NCBI RefSeq assembly: GCF_000231385.2
Contig: NC_018515.1
Span: 824,501 to 888,500 of the forward strand
Origin: Desulfosporosinus meridiei DSM 13257
GTDB lineage: Bacteria; Bacillota; Desulfitobacteriia; Desulfitobacteriales; Desulfitobacteriaceae
Direction of reading: 5' to 3'
Length of the DNA stretch: 64,000 bases
Both the position numbers and the translations under genes were made by a program. Shown here in pieces: positions 35,577 to 43,409 of this stretch. Positions within the stretch are counted from its first letter, which is position 1; the number at the start of each line of letters is the position of its first letter. The notes under the pieces were generated by a model that was given only the letters and a program-made list of their open reading frames with translations, made no database searches and was not told the origin of the DNA.

Positions 35577-35625
35577 AGCAATTTAGTAGTAGTATTTCTT
35601 AACATTGGTTAATAAAACGAATTAG

Positions 35626-35667
35626 AGTCCATATCCTTATGTTAGATAAGGAGTGGACTTTTCTTTG
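35626..35667 (+). terminator. Intrinsic terminator
   Basis: AGTCCA-TAT-CCTTAT pairs with ATAAGG-AG-TGGACT (35626-35659), followed by TTTCTTTG, 50 bases after the permease gene. Confidence 0.8.
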
Positions 35668-35841
35668 TTTCTAAGAAGTTCCCATATGGAAAAAATTATA
35701 TAATTAATATTGAGTGATCTACCTAAACCCTGTTCGAAGTTATATAATCAAATTATAATATTAATAGCTTTTGAAAGAGATTAATCTCAGGGGGCCGCAT
35801 TGTGGGGTGTGTTTGTGCAAAAGTGTCAATTGGAGACGACG

Positions 35842-36738
35842 ATGTCGATCAAGTCATGTTCAAGTCTAAGTAAAAGGGCTATTGAAGATGTGCTCAACTT
35901 AGAAAGTGTTTGTATGGATCACGATAATCTTCAAGGAAGCTTTTTTTTAGATCCGTCTTTAAACTTCAATCACCGGATTAAGAGCTTTTTTTTACTCTAT
36001 GACAAAAGTAATCTAATAAGTATGTTATCTATGTTCATTCCAACAGAACATGAAGCAGAGATTACAGCTTACACTCTACCTAAGTTCAGAGGGAAAGGTT
36101 TTTTTAAATCATTACTAGCAAAAGCACTTAAAGAATTAGGCGAATTTAATATCCCGGAAATATTATTTGTATTTGAAAGCTCTTCAGTTGCCGGTAAACG
36201 AGTTGTTGATTCTTTCGAAGCAGGTTATGATCATACTGAGTACTATATGAGCTTAGATAATGTAAGTTATACTAGCTTAAATGAGTATCATCTACGACTT
36301 TTGAAGGTAGAGAAAAAAGATCTGGAAAAGGCGATAATCACTAATATGAAGGTTTTTAGTGATAGCTATGAAGAATCTGAGAATCTAATTATTAATCGCT
36401 TCAAATTAAAGCATAGAGAACAATTTCTCGCGATTCTTGGTGAAGTAATTATTGGTATAGTTTCAGTAAACCTAGAGGGTGAAGGTGCGTCGATATTTGG
36501 ACTTGGTATTGAACCTGAATACCGTTGTAAAGGCTATGGAAAAGAACTTTTGCATCTTATCATCGATAATTTATTGCAAAGAGGCAGATCCGAGATCAAT
36601 ATTGAAGTAAATAGTGAGAATGCGGAGGCGTTAAAGCTTTATAAAAGCACGGGTTTTTATACAGAAGTAGCTTACGAGTACTACCGCTTAAAACTTATAA
36701 AAGAAGTGATAGAGAAACTCAGTAGCCAGAGCAGTTAA
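35842..36738 (+). CDS. Tandem GNAT acetyltransferase
   Basis: About 298 residues comprising two GNAT domains. The first carries TLPKFRGKGFFKSLL (about residues 77-91), the second IEPEYRCKGYGKELLHLII and VNSENAEALKLYKSTGF. Both contain recognisable acetyl-CoA loops, R/Q-x-x-G-x-G/F. Substrate unknown. ATG at 35842 follows TTGGAG by seven bases. It is followed 57 bases later by the NRDE protein gene. Confidence 0.82.
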   Translation: MSIKSCSSLSKRAIEDVLNLESVCMDHDNLQGSFFLDPSLNFNHRIKSFFLLYDKSNLISMLSMFIPTEHEAEITAYTLPKFRGKGFFKSLLAKALKELGEFNIPEILFVFESSSVAGKRVVDSFEAGYDHTEYYMSLDNVSYTSLNEYHLRLLKVEKKDLEKAIITNMKVFSDSYEESENLIINRFKLKHREQFLAILGEVIIGIVSVNLEGEGASIFGLGIEPEYRCKGYGKELLHLIIDNLLQRGRSEINIEVNSENAEALKLYKSTGFYTEVAYEYYRLKLIKEVIEKLSSQSS

Positions 36739-36794
36739 AAAGAGAGAATAGTTTGGTAAGGCATATCTTGCGAAGGAGAGGGAGGTTAGATCCG

Positions 36795-37577
36795 ATGTGC
36801 TTGATTGTTTTTGCCTATGACTGCCACCCAAACTATCGATTAATTCTTGTGGCCAATAGAGATGAATACTTCCGACGACCAACTGAAAAGGCTCATTTTT
36901 GGGAGACTCATCCCTGGGTTTTGGCTGGCAGAGATTTAGAGATGCTTGGAACTTGGATGGGGATAACTCGTTCAGGACGTTTAGCTGCCCTAACAAATTT
37001 TAGAGATCCATCGTTGCTGCTTACTGATCCTAAGTCTAGGGGCGCTTTGGTCAGCAACTTCTTATGCCTGAATGAACCACCAATCGGCTATTTGCGGAAT
37101 GTAAATAGTTATCAAGGAAGTTATAATCCGTTTAACCTTATAGTTGGAGATCCCTCGTGTTTGCTATATTATTCCCAACAAACAGCGGAGACGCTAGAAC
37201 TCAAACCGGGAATATATGGTCTCAGTAATCATCTCTTAGATACTTCTTGGCCTAAAGTTTCAGAAAGTAAACAAAAACTAGCAAGATACATAGAAAGTAG
37301 ACCTACCATCGAAACTGACCCTCTTTTTGATATCTTACTTGATGAGGAAAAGGCCAATGATCGCGACCTACCTAATACTGGAATCGATTACGAACTGGAA
37401 AAGCTACTATCTTCGATCTTTATTAGAGGTACGGTTTATGGAACAAGATCTTCAACGGTCTTACTAATTGCTCGAAACAATCTGGTAACCTTCAGGGAAA
37501 AAAGTTTCTCACCAGGTCAGAAATCATTTGTTGAGGTAGTCCATGAATTTGAAGTGGCGGACTTGGGTTGTAAGTAA
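36795..37577 (+). CDS. NRDE family protein (TANGO2-like)
   Basis: About 260 residues. The N-terminus MCLIVFAYDCHPNYRLILVANRDEYF contains the defining NRDE motif and the Cys2 nucleophile position, followed by WMGITRSGRLAALTNFRD and later GLSNHLLDTSWPK. The family resembles N-terminal-nucleophile hydrolases; its role (heme or lipid handling is proposed in eukaryotes) is unsettled. GGGAGGT precedes the ATG. Confidence 0.88.
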   Translation: MCLIVFAYDCHPNYRLILVANRDEYFRRPTEKAHFWETHPWVLAGRDLEMLGTWMGITRSGRLAALTNFRDPSLLLTDPKSRGALVSNFLCLNEPPIGYLRNVNSYQGSYNPFNLIVGDPSCLLYYSQQTAETLELKPGIYGLSNHLLDTSWPKVSESKQKLARYIESRPTIETDPLFDILLDEEKANDRDLPNTGIDYELEKLLSSIFIRGTVYGTRSSTVLLIARNNLVTFREKSFSPGQKSFVEVVHEFEVADLGCK

Positions 37578-37648
37578 GGTTTACCAACTTAGTCTATTGA
37601 GTAGAGTTCATTGACTTTAATATAATATTTTTTAAAGAGGTACTACTA

Positions 37649-39223
37649 ATGACTTACAATACGCAAAAACCAGTTATTCTCTCGGATCAGGTTAAATCCA
37701 CTCTCCATAGTCTGGAGCCCCTTACCAGAAAAGTACTCTTGACACTCAGCCAGCCCAGCCCCCAGGATAATCGAGGGGATATTGACCGAATACGTCAATT
37801 GTTAGAGCGTAGTTATGGGTCGGTTAGGATTCCTTTGTCACTTATGCCGAAGATCCCTCAGGTATGCCGGAGCTCTAACTGGAAGTTCACGGCTGTTTTA
37901 TCGGAAACCTGTCAGGGTTGGACGCTTATTGATATAGAGTCCGGTGATACCACTCAAGAACATTTCGGACTGGCCATAGACATTGGAACCACAACGGTGG
38001 TTGTTTATTTGATCGATCTCACTGATGGAAAAGTACTTAAGTATGCGGCAGATTATAATGATCAAATTGCTATGGGTGAGGATATACTGACTAGAATACG
38101 TTACGCATCCTCGCCAGATGGTTTAGCCAGTCTCCAAGAAGCAGTTTTAGCGACCCTTAATCGTTTGATAAAACGTCTTTACCCGTTACCGTCAGAAGCA
38201 AGCATGATTTCTGCAGCAGCCATAGGTGCCAATACAACGATGATTCATTTGCTATTAGGTCTGGATCCTGCTTCCATTTGCCGTGCTCCTTATATTCCCG
38301 TTGTCAATAATCCGGGCTTAATCACGGCTGCGGAAATCGGTCTGGATATTTCTCCACTAGCACCAGTTTATTGTCTCCCAAGTATAGGGAGTTTTCTGGG
38401 AGGAGATGTCATAGGCGGAATACTTGTCAGTGGTATGCACCAAGAGTCGGATATTTCCCTTTTTGTGGATATTGGCACCAATGGGGAGATAGTTTTGGGT
38501 AATAAAGACTGGCTTGTTGCTTGCGCCGGAGCAGCAGGGCCAGCGCTAGAGGGCGGGGTTACAACTTATGGAATGCGAGCAGAACAAGGAGCAGTTGATC
38601 ATGTTTCCATAAATCAGAAAACTGGTTGGGTTGATTATTCGACAATTGGTAATATGCCTGCTCTGGGCATCTGTGGCTCAGGCTTAGTAGACACGCTTGC
38701 CGGACTTTTCCTGAGTGGGATCATTGATCGCAGTGCCCGGTTTCAAAATGGCCAGCAGGAATTTGTCGTAGTACCTGCTCATGAAACAGCATCTGGGGAG
38801 GACATTGTCGTTTCCCAAGTCGATATAAAGAACTTTATGGCAACTAAGGGGGCGGTCAATGCTGCTACTGATTTACTAATGGAGAATGTTGGGTGTGATT
38901 GGCGTGAAATTAGTCATTTCTACGCAGCAGGGGCTTTTGGCCAGTATTTGCCAATCGAGTCTGCTGTTACAATAGGTCTTTACCCTGATCTTCCCCGGAC
39001 TGCAATTGTTCGCTTAGGCAATAGTTCAGGAGAAGCTGCCCGTCAAGTGCTCTTATCCAGAACAAAGCGTTTAGAGGCTGAAGAGATTGCCAGGAAGGTC
39101 ACCTATTTTGAGCTGAATGCTAATGCTGCGTTTATGGACAAGTTTGTCAGCAGCAAGTTTCTTCCCCATACAGATCTCGATCGTTATCCCAGCGTTCGTG
39201 AGAGACTGCAAAATCGGATATAA
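37649..39223 (+). CDS. RACE-like ASKHA protein lacking an Fe-S domain
   Basis: A 524-residue protein. After about 105 N-terminal residues the ASKHA ATPase-like domain begins with LAIDIGTTTVVVYLIDL, then GANTTMIHLLLGLDP, GTNGEIVLG and GICGSGLVD, ending in the DUF4445-type C-terminus. This is the fold of reductive activators of corrinoid-dependent enzymes (RACE, RamA/RACo). Those normally carry a [2Fe-2S] or C-terminal [4Fe-4S] domain; neither Cys pattern is present here. It may partner with a separate ferredoxin or have another role. The ATG follows AAAGAGGT. Confidence 0.8.
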   Translation: MTYNTQKPVILSDQVKSTLHSLEPLTRKVLLTLSQPSPQDNRGDIDRIRQLLERSYGSVRIPLSLMPKIPQVCRSSNWKFTAVLSETCQGWTLIDIESGDTTQEHFGLAIDIGTTTVVVYLIDLTDGKVLKYAADYNDQIAMGEDILTRIRYASSPDGLASLQEAVLATLNRLIKRLYPLPSEASMISAAAIGANTTMIHLLLGLDPASICRAPYIPVVNNPGLITAAEIGLDISPLAPVYCLPSIGSFLGGDVIGGILVSGMHQESDISLFVDIGTNGEIVLGNKDWLVACAGAAGPALEGGVTTYGMRAEQGAVDHVSINQKTGWVDYSTIGNMPALGICGSGLVDTLAGLFLSGIIDRSARFQNGQQEFVVVPAHETASGEDIVVSQVDIKNFMATKGAVNAATDLLMENVGCDWREISHFYAAGAFGQYLPIESAVTIGLYPDLPRTAIVRLGNSSGEAARQVLLSRTKRLEAEEIARKVTYFELNANAAFMDKFVSSKFLPHTDLDRYPSVRERLQNRI

Positions 39224-39229
39224 ATAGTC

Positions 39230-39270
39230 AATCCCTCCTCTTCAAATTCGAAAAGGAGGGATTGATGTCT
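39230..39270. terminator. Bidirectional intrinsic terminator
   Basis: AATCCCTCCT (39230-39239) pairs perfectly with AGGAGGGATT (39254-39263) between the convergent ASKHA and chemoreceptor-like genes. Confidence 0.82.
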
Positions 39271-39284
39271 TTTCTGTGTAATAA

Positions 39285-40286
39285 TTACAGTGTTTCGCTT
39301 ACAAGTGCAGACCAGTTTTTCCCTCTATAAGCATTATATCCTCGTGTATGAGCATAACCATAGATTTTAGTGCCCATTGTGTCGTTTTCAAAAAGATAAC
39401 CGTAGGTTTCTCCATTAATAGCTAATTGAGCAGCCTTTAAATGTCTTAAATTTTCCGTAAGGATGCCCTTTCTGGTTCGGCAGGCTATAACATAGCCGGC
39501 GCTGTTAATAATGAATATATCGCCATTTTTGCCTATGCGAGCAGAATCAATAATGTCATAGATGAAATTCCAGTTAAATCGAGTAGAAAAGTATCCTAAG
39601 ATTTGAGTATCGTCACCGCGAATAGGGCATGTGTAGGCAACAGTATGAGATTTGCCAATCGAAGAATAGTATAAGTCACTGACGGATATGGCATTCTCAG
39701 CCTTGGCAGCCTTGAACCAGTCTCTATCCGCCATACTTTGTCCGATGAGTTCGTGGTGAACACCGGCAGCTAGGATTATGCCTTCTGCATCTAAAACATA
39801 GAGGTCATTGTAAACTTCATAAATATCTACCAGTTTTTTTAGTAAGGTATTGGCGACTGAAGTACGGTCGGCAATTGTCGGGCAGAAGCAGTTCTTAACC
39901 TTATCAAAGCCAGCCCAAGCTTGTGCATCACAATTGCGTTCGAAAAGATTTCGGTCAATCTTATCAATGGTATCGTAGGCGACATCCGCCATCCGCACGG
40001 CCATAACCTCGTTTGCTTTACTTTGAATATTCTCGATAATTGTTGTACTTTCTTTGGTTGAAGTTAGACTCCGGGTAGCAAGTTTTTTAATTTCATCGGC
40101 TACGACGCTAAAGCCACGACCTGCTTCGCCTGCTCTTGCTGCTTCAATGGCGGAATTTAAAGATAAGAGATTTGTGTGTTGGGCTATTTGGCGGATAGAT
40201 TCAATGACCTGACTCATTTCTTGATTAGCTTCTTTGAGCTCGCTTAAAAGGATTGATGTATCAATAACTAAGTTCTCGTTAGCCAT
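39285..40286 (-). CDS. Soluble chemoreceptor-like protein, signalling domain followed by Cache
   Basis: A 333-residue protein without any membrane segment. Residues about 15-95 contain the chemoreceptor hairpin tip ([31 protein letters not shown]). The C-terminal two thirds form a Cache-type sensor ([45 protein letters not shown]). This order is the reverse of ordinary receptors, and there is no HAMP. A CNCFCP-like Cys region lies between the domains (NCDAQAW... NCFCPT). It probably signals in the cytoplasm. AGGTGAG precedes the ATG. Confidence 0.85.
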   Translation of the reverse strand: MANENLVIDTSILLSELKEANQEMSQVIESIRQIAQHTNLLSLNSAIEAARAGEAGRGFSVVADEIKKLATRSLTSTKESTTIIENIQSKANEVMAVRMADVAYDTIDKIDRNLFERNCDAQAWAGFDKVKNCFCPTIADRTSVANTLLKKLVDIYEVYNDLYVLDAEGIILAAGVHHELIGQSMADRDWFKAAKAENAISVSDLYYSSIGKSHTVAYTCPIRGDDTQILGYFSTRFNWNFIYDIIDSARIGKNGDIFIINSAGYVIACRTRKGILTENLRHLKAAQLAINGETYGYLFENDTMGTKIYGYAHTRGYNAYRGKNWSALVSETL

Positions 40287-40296
40287 TCGCTCACCT

Positions 40297-40331
40297 CAAA
40301 ATAAAAATAGCCTACCTATACATAGGTAGGC
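40297..40331 (-). terminator. Intrinsic terminator of the 149-residue gene
   Basis: GCCTACCTAT/ATAGGTAGGC palindrome at 40309-40330 is followed on the minus strand by TATTTTTATTTT, immediately before the ribosome binding site of the chemoreceptor-like gene. Confidence 0.85.
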
Positions 40332-40420
40332 GTCGTTGCCAACTCTTTTACATAATTATACGATAGCCAGAGGAAATTGCAAGTGTTTCTTTATATCTCG
40401 TGTATCCGACAGCTTACTGC

Positions 40421-40870
40421 TTAATTAGAGTTAGTAAAGGAGTCAGAATCAGTATCAGTATCGGAATCAGTATCAGAATCAGTATCAGGTACAAACACTA
40501 AATTACAAAAGGTAAGTACATCATTGAATTCGATAAAGCTAAAGTTGTTAGCTTGAGCTCTTTCCATAAGTTGAGATATGGGAGTTGTGGTAAGGATAAT
40601 ATCCTTTGGCTCAAGTAGTTGATAAATGAGTCTAAAGTGTTGGGTATTAAAGCGAATAGAAATATGTATTTCATTTTCCCAAGTTACTTGAAGGACATAG
40701 GCATCTTTATGTTCAGTTGAAAACCAATGATAAGTATATTTGGAAAGGCCGGACTGATTAATAGCTTTGACTTGTTCATTGAATTCTTTAACATAAAGGA
40801 TAAGAACATCACGCCCATTTTCAAGTTTTCCAAAGGCGGACTGTTCAGGTGTGTATGCTTGAGTAAACAT
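40421..40870 (-). CDS. Hypothetical protein with Asp/Ser/Thr-repeat tail (149 aa)
   Basis: A 149-residue soluble protein; residues 1-127 look globular with alternating strands, and no family is recognised. The C-terminus is a low-complexity acidic repeat, PDTDSDTDSDTDTDSDS, encoded by a GATTCT/GATACT-like simple repeat at about 40442-40485. Such a tract can change length by slippage. GGAGGAG precedes the ATG. The gene is flanked downstream by a clear terminator. Confidence 0.6.
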   Translation of the reverse strand: MFTQAYTPEQSAFGKLENGRDVLILYVKEFNEQVKAINQSGLSKYTYHWFSTEHKDAYVLQVTWENEIHISIRFNTQHFRLIYQLLEPKDIILTTTPISQLMERAQANNFSFIEFNDVLTFCNLVFVPDTDSDTDSDTDTDSDSFTNSN

Positions 40871-41034
40871 CTTAACTCCTCCAATTTAATAAATCGTGAA
40901 GGCTCTCCCAAAAGTAGTGGCTATATCAGCTTGCCTTACTCGAGTTGAATTTAATGAGATTCTTAATATGCTGTCATTATAGACTATTTGGATGCTTAAG
41001 TGAAGTAATAACAAGAGGAAAGGAGGGAAATCAA

Positions 41035-41298
41035 ATGGGTAACCCATGTGGAACGACAAACGCCAAAATCTATATGACAATGGAGGTTAAAGGGGTTCCA
41101 ATTTATTGTGGTTCGGGAGTTAATCCCGTCAATTCTCCAGCTCAACATTTTGTTGCGTGGGGTAAAGGAGTAATATCTTCAGGTTTGATCCATACTTTTA
41201 ACATTGAATCCTTAGAACAGGGAATATTGTGGTTTGTTGATGAAGAAGAGGCAGAGGCACAATATGCTAAATTGCAAGAAGTCTTAAGTAAGAGATGA
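41035..41298 (+). CDS. Small hypothetical protein (87 aa)
   Basis: An 87-residue soluble protein beginning MGNPCGTTNAKIYMTMEVKG. Its C-terminal helix (FVDEEEAEAQYAKLQEVL) is acidic and amphipathic. No family recognised. AAGGAGGGAAATCAA precedes the ATG and a strong terminator follows, supporting a real single-gene unit. The frame is open 30 codons upstream without a ribosome binding site. Confidence 0.7.
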   Translation: MGNPCGTTNAKIYMTMEVKGVPIYCGSGVNPVNSPAQHFVAWGKGVISSGLIHTFNIESLEQGILWFVDEEEAEAQYAKLQEVLSKR

Positions 41299-41333
41299 AA
41301 AAGACATTCACACATGTGCAAATGTCTTTTAGT
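41299..41333. terminator. Bidirectional intrinsic terminator
   Basis: AAAAGACATT pairs with AATGTCTTTT around an internal CACATGTG palindrome, between the plus-strand 87-residue gene and the minus-strand 35-residue gene. Confidence 0.85.
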
Positions 41334-41345
41334 AGCAGTATTATT

Positions 41346-41453
41346 CTACCAACGCCGGCGGCCCCAACGAGGAACCGGAATTATAACTATCCAAGGATTC
41401 CGGCGCCAAAACCGCCTGCGTTGTCTGCGCTGTCTACGATGCCATCTGTCCAC
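41346..41453 (-). CDS. Arg/Trp-rich 35-residue protein
   Basis: GTG at 41453, eight bases after AAGGAG on the minus strand, opens a 35-residue frame: MDRWHRRQRRQRRRFWRRNP, then WIVIIPVPRWGRRRW. It has 15 Arg and 5 Trp, no acidic residue after position 2, and a short hydrophobic WIVIIPVP stretch. The composition resembles protamine-like nucleic-acid binders or Arg/Trp-rich antimicrobial peptides; a spore-associated role is also possible. No homologue is recalled. Good start site and a shared terminator at its 3' end support it. Confidence 0.55.
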   Translation of the reverse strand: MDRWHRRQRRQRRRFWRRNPWIVIIPVPRWGRRRW

Positions 41454-41568
41454 GATGATCACTCCTTACCTAGGAAATTCGTTCATAATTTGAAATGACT
41501 GGGGCTGAAAGTTTTTGATTGTTGATCCATTATATGGAATATATAATTTGTCAGGTTCCAATATTTCC

Positions 41569-41600
41569 AGCATCTGCTTGTAAATAGCAGATGCTTTTTT
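41569..41600 (+). terminator. Intrinsic terminator without an obvious gene
   Basis: AGCATCTGCT (41569-41578) pairs perfectly with AGCAGATGCT (41586-41595), followed by TTTTT. No coding frame on this strand ends nearby; the 306 bases from 41454 to 41759 hold only this hairpin and the efflux promoter. It may end a small RNA or block read-through into the efflux operon. Confidence 0.75.
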
Positions 41601-41642
41601 AGGCTCATTAAATATTCTGGTTATCGGAAGTAAAGGTTATTA

Positions 41643-41700
41643 TTTGAAAAGAAAATCATTCAAAAAAGGTATTGACATAGTATTCAAATGGCAGTAAATT
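41643..41700 (+). promoter_or_regulatory. Promoter of the efflux operon with TTCAAA repeats
   Basis: TTGACA (41672-41677), 17 bases, TAAATT (41695-41700) forms a good sigma-A promoter 60 bases before the first gene. TTTGAA (41643-41648) and TTCAAA (41659-41664) form an inverted repeat upstream, and a third ATTCAAAT lies inside the promoter spacer. The operon encodes a MarR regulator, so these are plausible operator sites. Confidence 0.6.
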
Positions 41701-41759
41701 TAATCGTGCCCAAAATGTACGTATGCGAACTATTCTTACACAAACAAAGGGGGATTGGA

Positions 41760-42725
41760 ATGAAAAGGGTGTTCAGTATTTTATTAATGATGAGTGTCTT
41801 ACTTACAGGATGCAACAGTTCAAGTCTAAAGGTTGAAGCGGATAGTGTGGCTGAAGCAAGTAAACCTGTTTTCGTAATGGCTGGAATTATTGATGCAAAC
41901 GAAAAAGCACAAATTACCAGCAAACTATCTGCTAAGGTTCTTGAAAGTCCAGTTGAAGTTGGAACGGTAGTTCAGAAGGGTGATTTGCTTATTACTCTCG
42001 ACACAAAAGATATTGAAGCGCAGGTGGCTCAGGCGCAGGCAGGTGTTAATACCGCCCAGGCAAATCTGCTTAAAATGGAGGCTGGTGCGCGCCCGGAACA
42101 AATTGCCCAAGCTGAGGCAACGTTAGAAAGTGCAAAGATAAGTTATTCCAATTCTAAAAATAATTTTGATCGGAATCAACAGCTTCTTGCGGCTGGAGCA
42201 ATATCTCAAGCCCAGTTTGAATCTGCTCAAACTCAGCTTGCTGCGGCTCAAGCACAATACGATGCGGCTCAAAACCAACTAAGCCTATTAGTAAAAGGCG
42301 AATCACCGGAATCTTTAAATGTCTTAAGGGCACAGGTAGCCCAATCCCAGGCAGCCTTAGAACTTGCTCAGACACAGTTAACAAATGGAAGAATTGTATC
42401 CCCCATCTCAGGAGTTGTAAGTGCCAAAAATATTAATCTAGGTGAACTGGCGACTCCCGGGACAGCCTTGATTTCGGTAGTTAACCTTGATTCCTTGTTT
42501 GTTAAGGCTTCTTTGCCGGATGGATTTATAGGAGATGTTAAAGTTGGGGACGAAGTTGCAGTAAAAGTACCGGATATTAAAGATCAACAATTTAACGGGA
42601 AAATATCGATGATAGATCCTGTCATCGATTCGCGCAGTAAAAGCGTTTTAGCAAGGATAAGTCTGGATAACCACGATTCTGTGTTGAAACCAGGAATGAT
42701 GGCTGAAATCGGTTTAATTAAATAA
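41760..42725 (+). CDS. HlyD/RND-type membrane fusion lipoprotein
   Basis: A 321-residue efflux adaptor. The signal peptide ends at a lipobox LLTGC with Cys18 predicted to be lipidated. Biotinyl-lipoyl halves (about 45-80 and 205-235) flank a long Ala/Gln-rich coiled-coil hairpin (about 80-200), followed by a beta-barrel region. GGGGGATT precedes the ATG. First gene of a four-gene operon with an EmrA-like protein, an EmrB-like transporter and MarR; two different adaptors in one operon is uncommon for a monoderm. Confidence 0.88.
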   Translation: MKRVFSILLMMSVLLTGCNSSSLKVEADSVAEASKPVFVMAGIIDANEKAQITSKLSAKVLESPVEVGTVVQKGDLLITLDTKDIEAQVAQAQAGVNTAQANLLKMEAGARPEQIAQAEATLESAKISYSNSKNNFDRNQQLLAAGAISQAQFESAQTQLAAAQAQYDAAQNQLSLLVKGESPESLNVLRAQVAQSQAALELAQTQLTNGRIVSPISGVVSAKNINLGELATPGTALISVVNLDSLFVKASLPDGFIGDVKVGDEVAVKVPDIKDQQFNGKISMIDPVIDSRSKSVLARISLDNHDSVLKPGMMAEIGLIK

Positions 42726-42740
42726 GGGTAGGTGGAGAAA

Positions 42741-43394
42741 ATGGCTGACAAACGGAAAAAACTCATCTCTATAATAGTTGGAGTGATGGTAGTTGCTTTA
42801 GCTAGCGTTGGTAGCTATTATTGGTATAAAAATGCATACTACGTTTCAACAGAGGATGCCAGAGTCGCAGGTGATCTGGTAAGTGTAAGCCCCCAGATCT
42901 CAGGTAAGCTCTTAGAACTAAATATTGAAGAGGGCGATACTGTTGTTAAGGATCAAATCTTAGGTCGTCAAGGAATGAGCGGGCCGCAAGAGACTAATAT
43001 TGATCAATCTGTTTTTAGAGCGCCTATTGGTGGACTTATTATTAAGAAGCAAGGAACTGTCGGGGAGTATATTTCTGCCGGTCAAACAGTTGCAATTATC
43101 ATTGACCCTGAAAAGCTTTATATTAGCGCAAATATTGAAGAAACAAAGTTGACAAAGATAAGAGAAGGGCAGAATGTCGACATAACAATTGATCAGTATT
43201 CTGATAAGCCTTTTACCGGAAAAATAATGCATGTTGGCCAGGCCTCAAACTCAACCTTTGCTTTGCTGCCCTCATCAACAAGTGGTACTTTTACAAAAGT
43301 CATCCAAAAGGTACCTGTAAAAATTGAATTTGATAAAAGCGATGTCACGTTACTGCCCGGCACTAATGCTGTTGTTAAGATCCATATAAAGTAA
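42741..43394 (+). CDS. EmrA-like HlyD-family protein, short form
   Basis: About 217 residues. One N-terminal membrane anchor (about 8-27) is followed directly by YVSTEDARVAGDLVSVSPQISGKLLEL, the EmrA-type lipoyl motif, then a beta-barrel region. The coiled-coil hairpin between the lipoyl halves is missing, so the protein is about half the length of EmrA. GGTGGAG precedes the ATG. It would work with the EmrB-like transporter encoded 15 bases downstream. Confidence 0.87.
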   Translation: MADKRKKLISIIVGVMVVALASVGSYYWYKNAYYVSTEDARVAGDLVSVSPQISGKLLELNIEEGDTVVKDQILGRQGMSGPQETNIDQSVFRAPIGGLIIKKQGTVGEYISAGQTVAIIIDPEKLYISANIEETKLTKIREGQNVDITIDQYSDKPFTGKIMHVGQASNSTFALLPSSTSGTFTKVIQKVPVKIEFDKSDVTLLPGTNAVVKIHIK

Positions 43395-43409
43395 TGGGGT
43401 GTGTAAAAT

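Noticed and set aside
41295-41498. A plus-strand 67-codon frame over the terminator at 41299
   Set aside because: It begins at the stop of the 87-residue gene, runs through the terminator and is Pro/Ala-rich as the mirror of the Arg/Trp-rich gene; it has no ribosome binding site.
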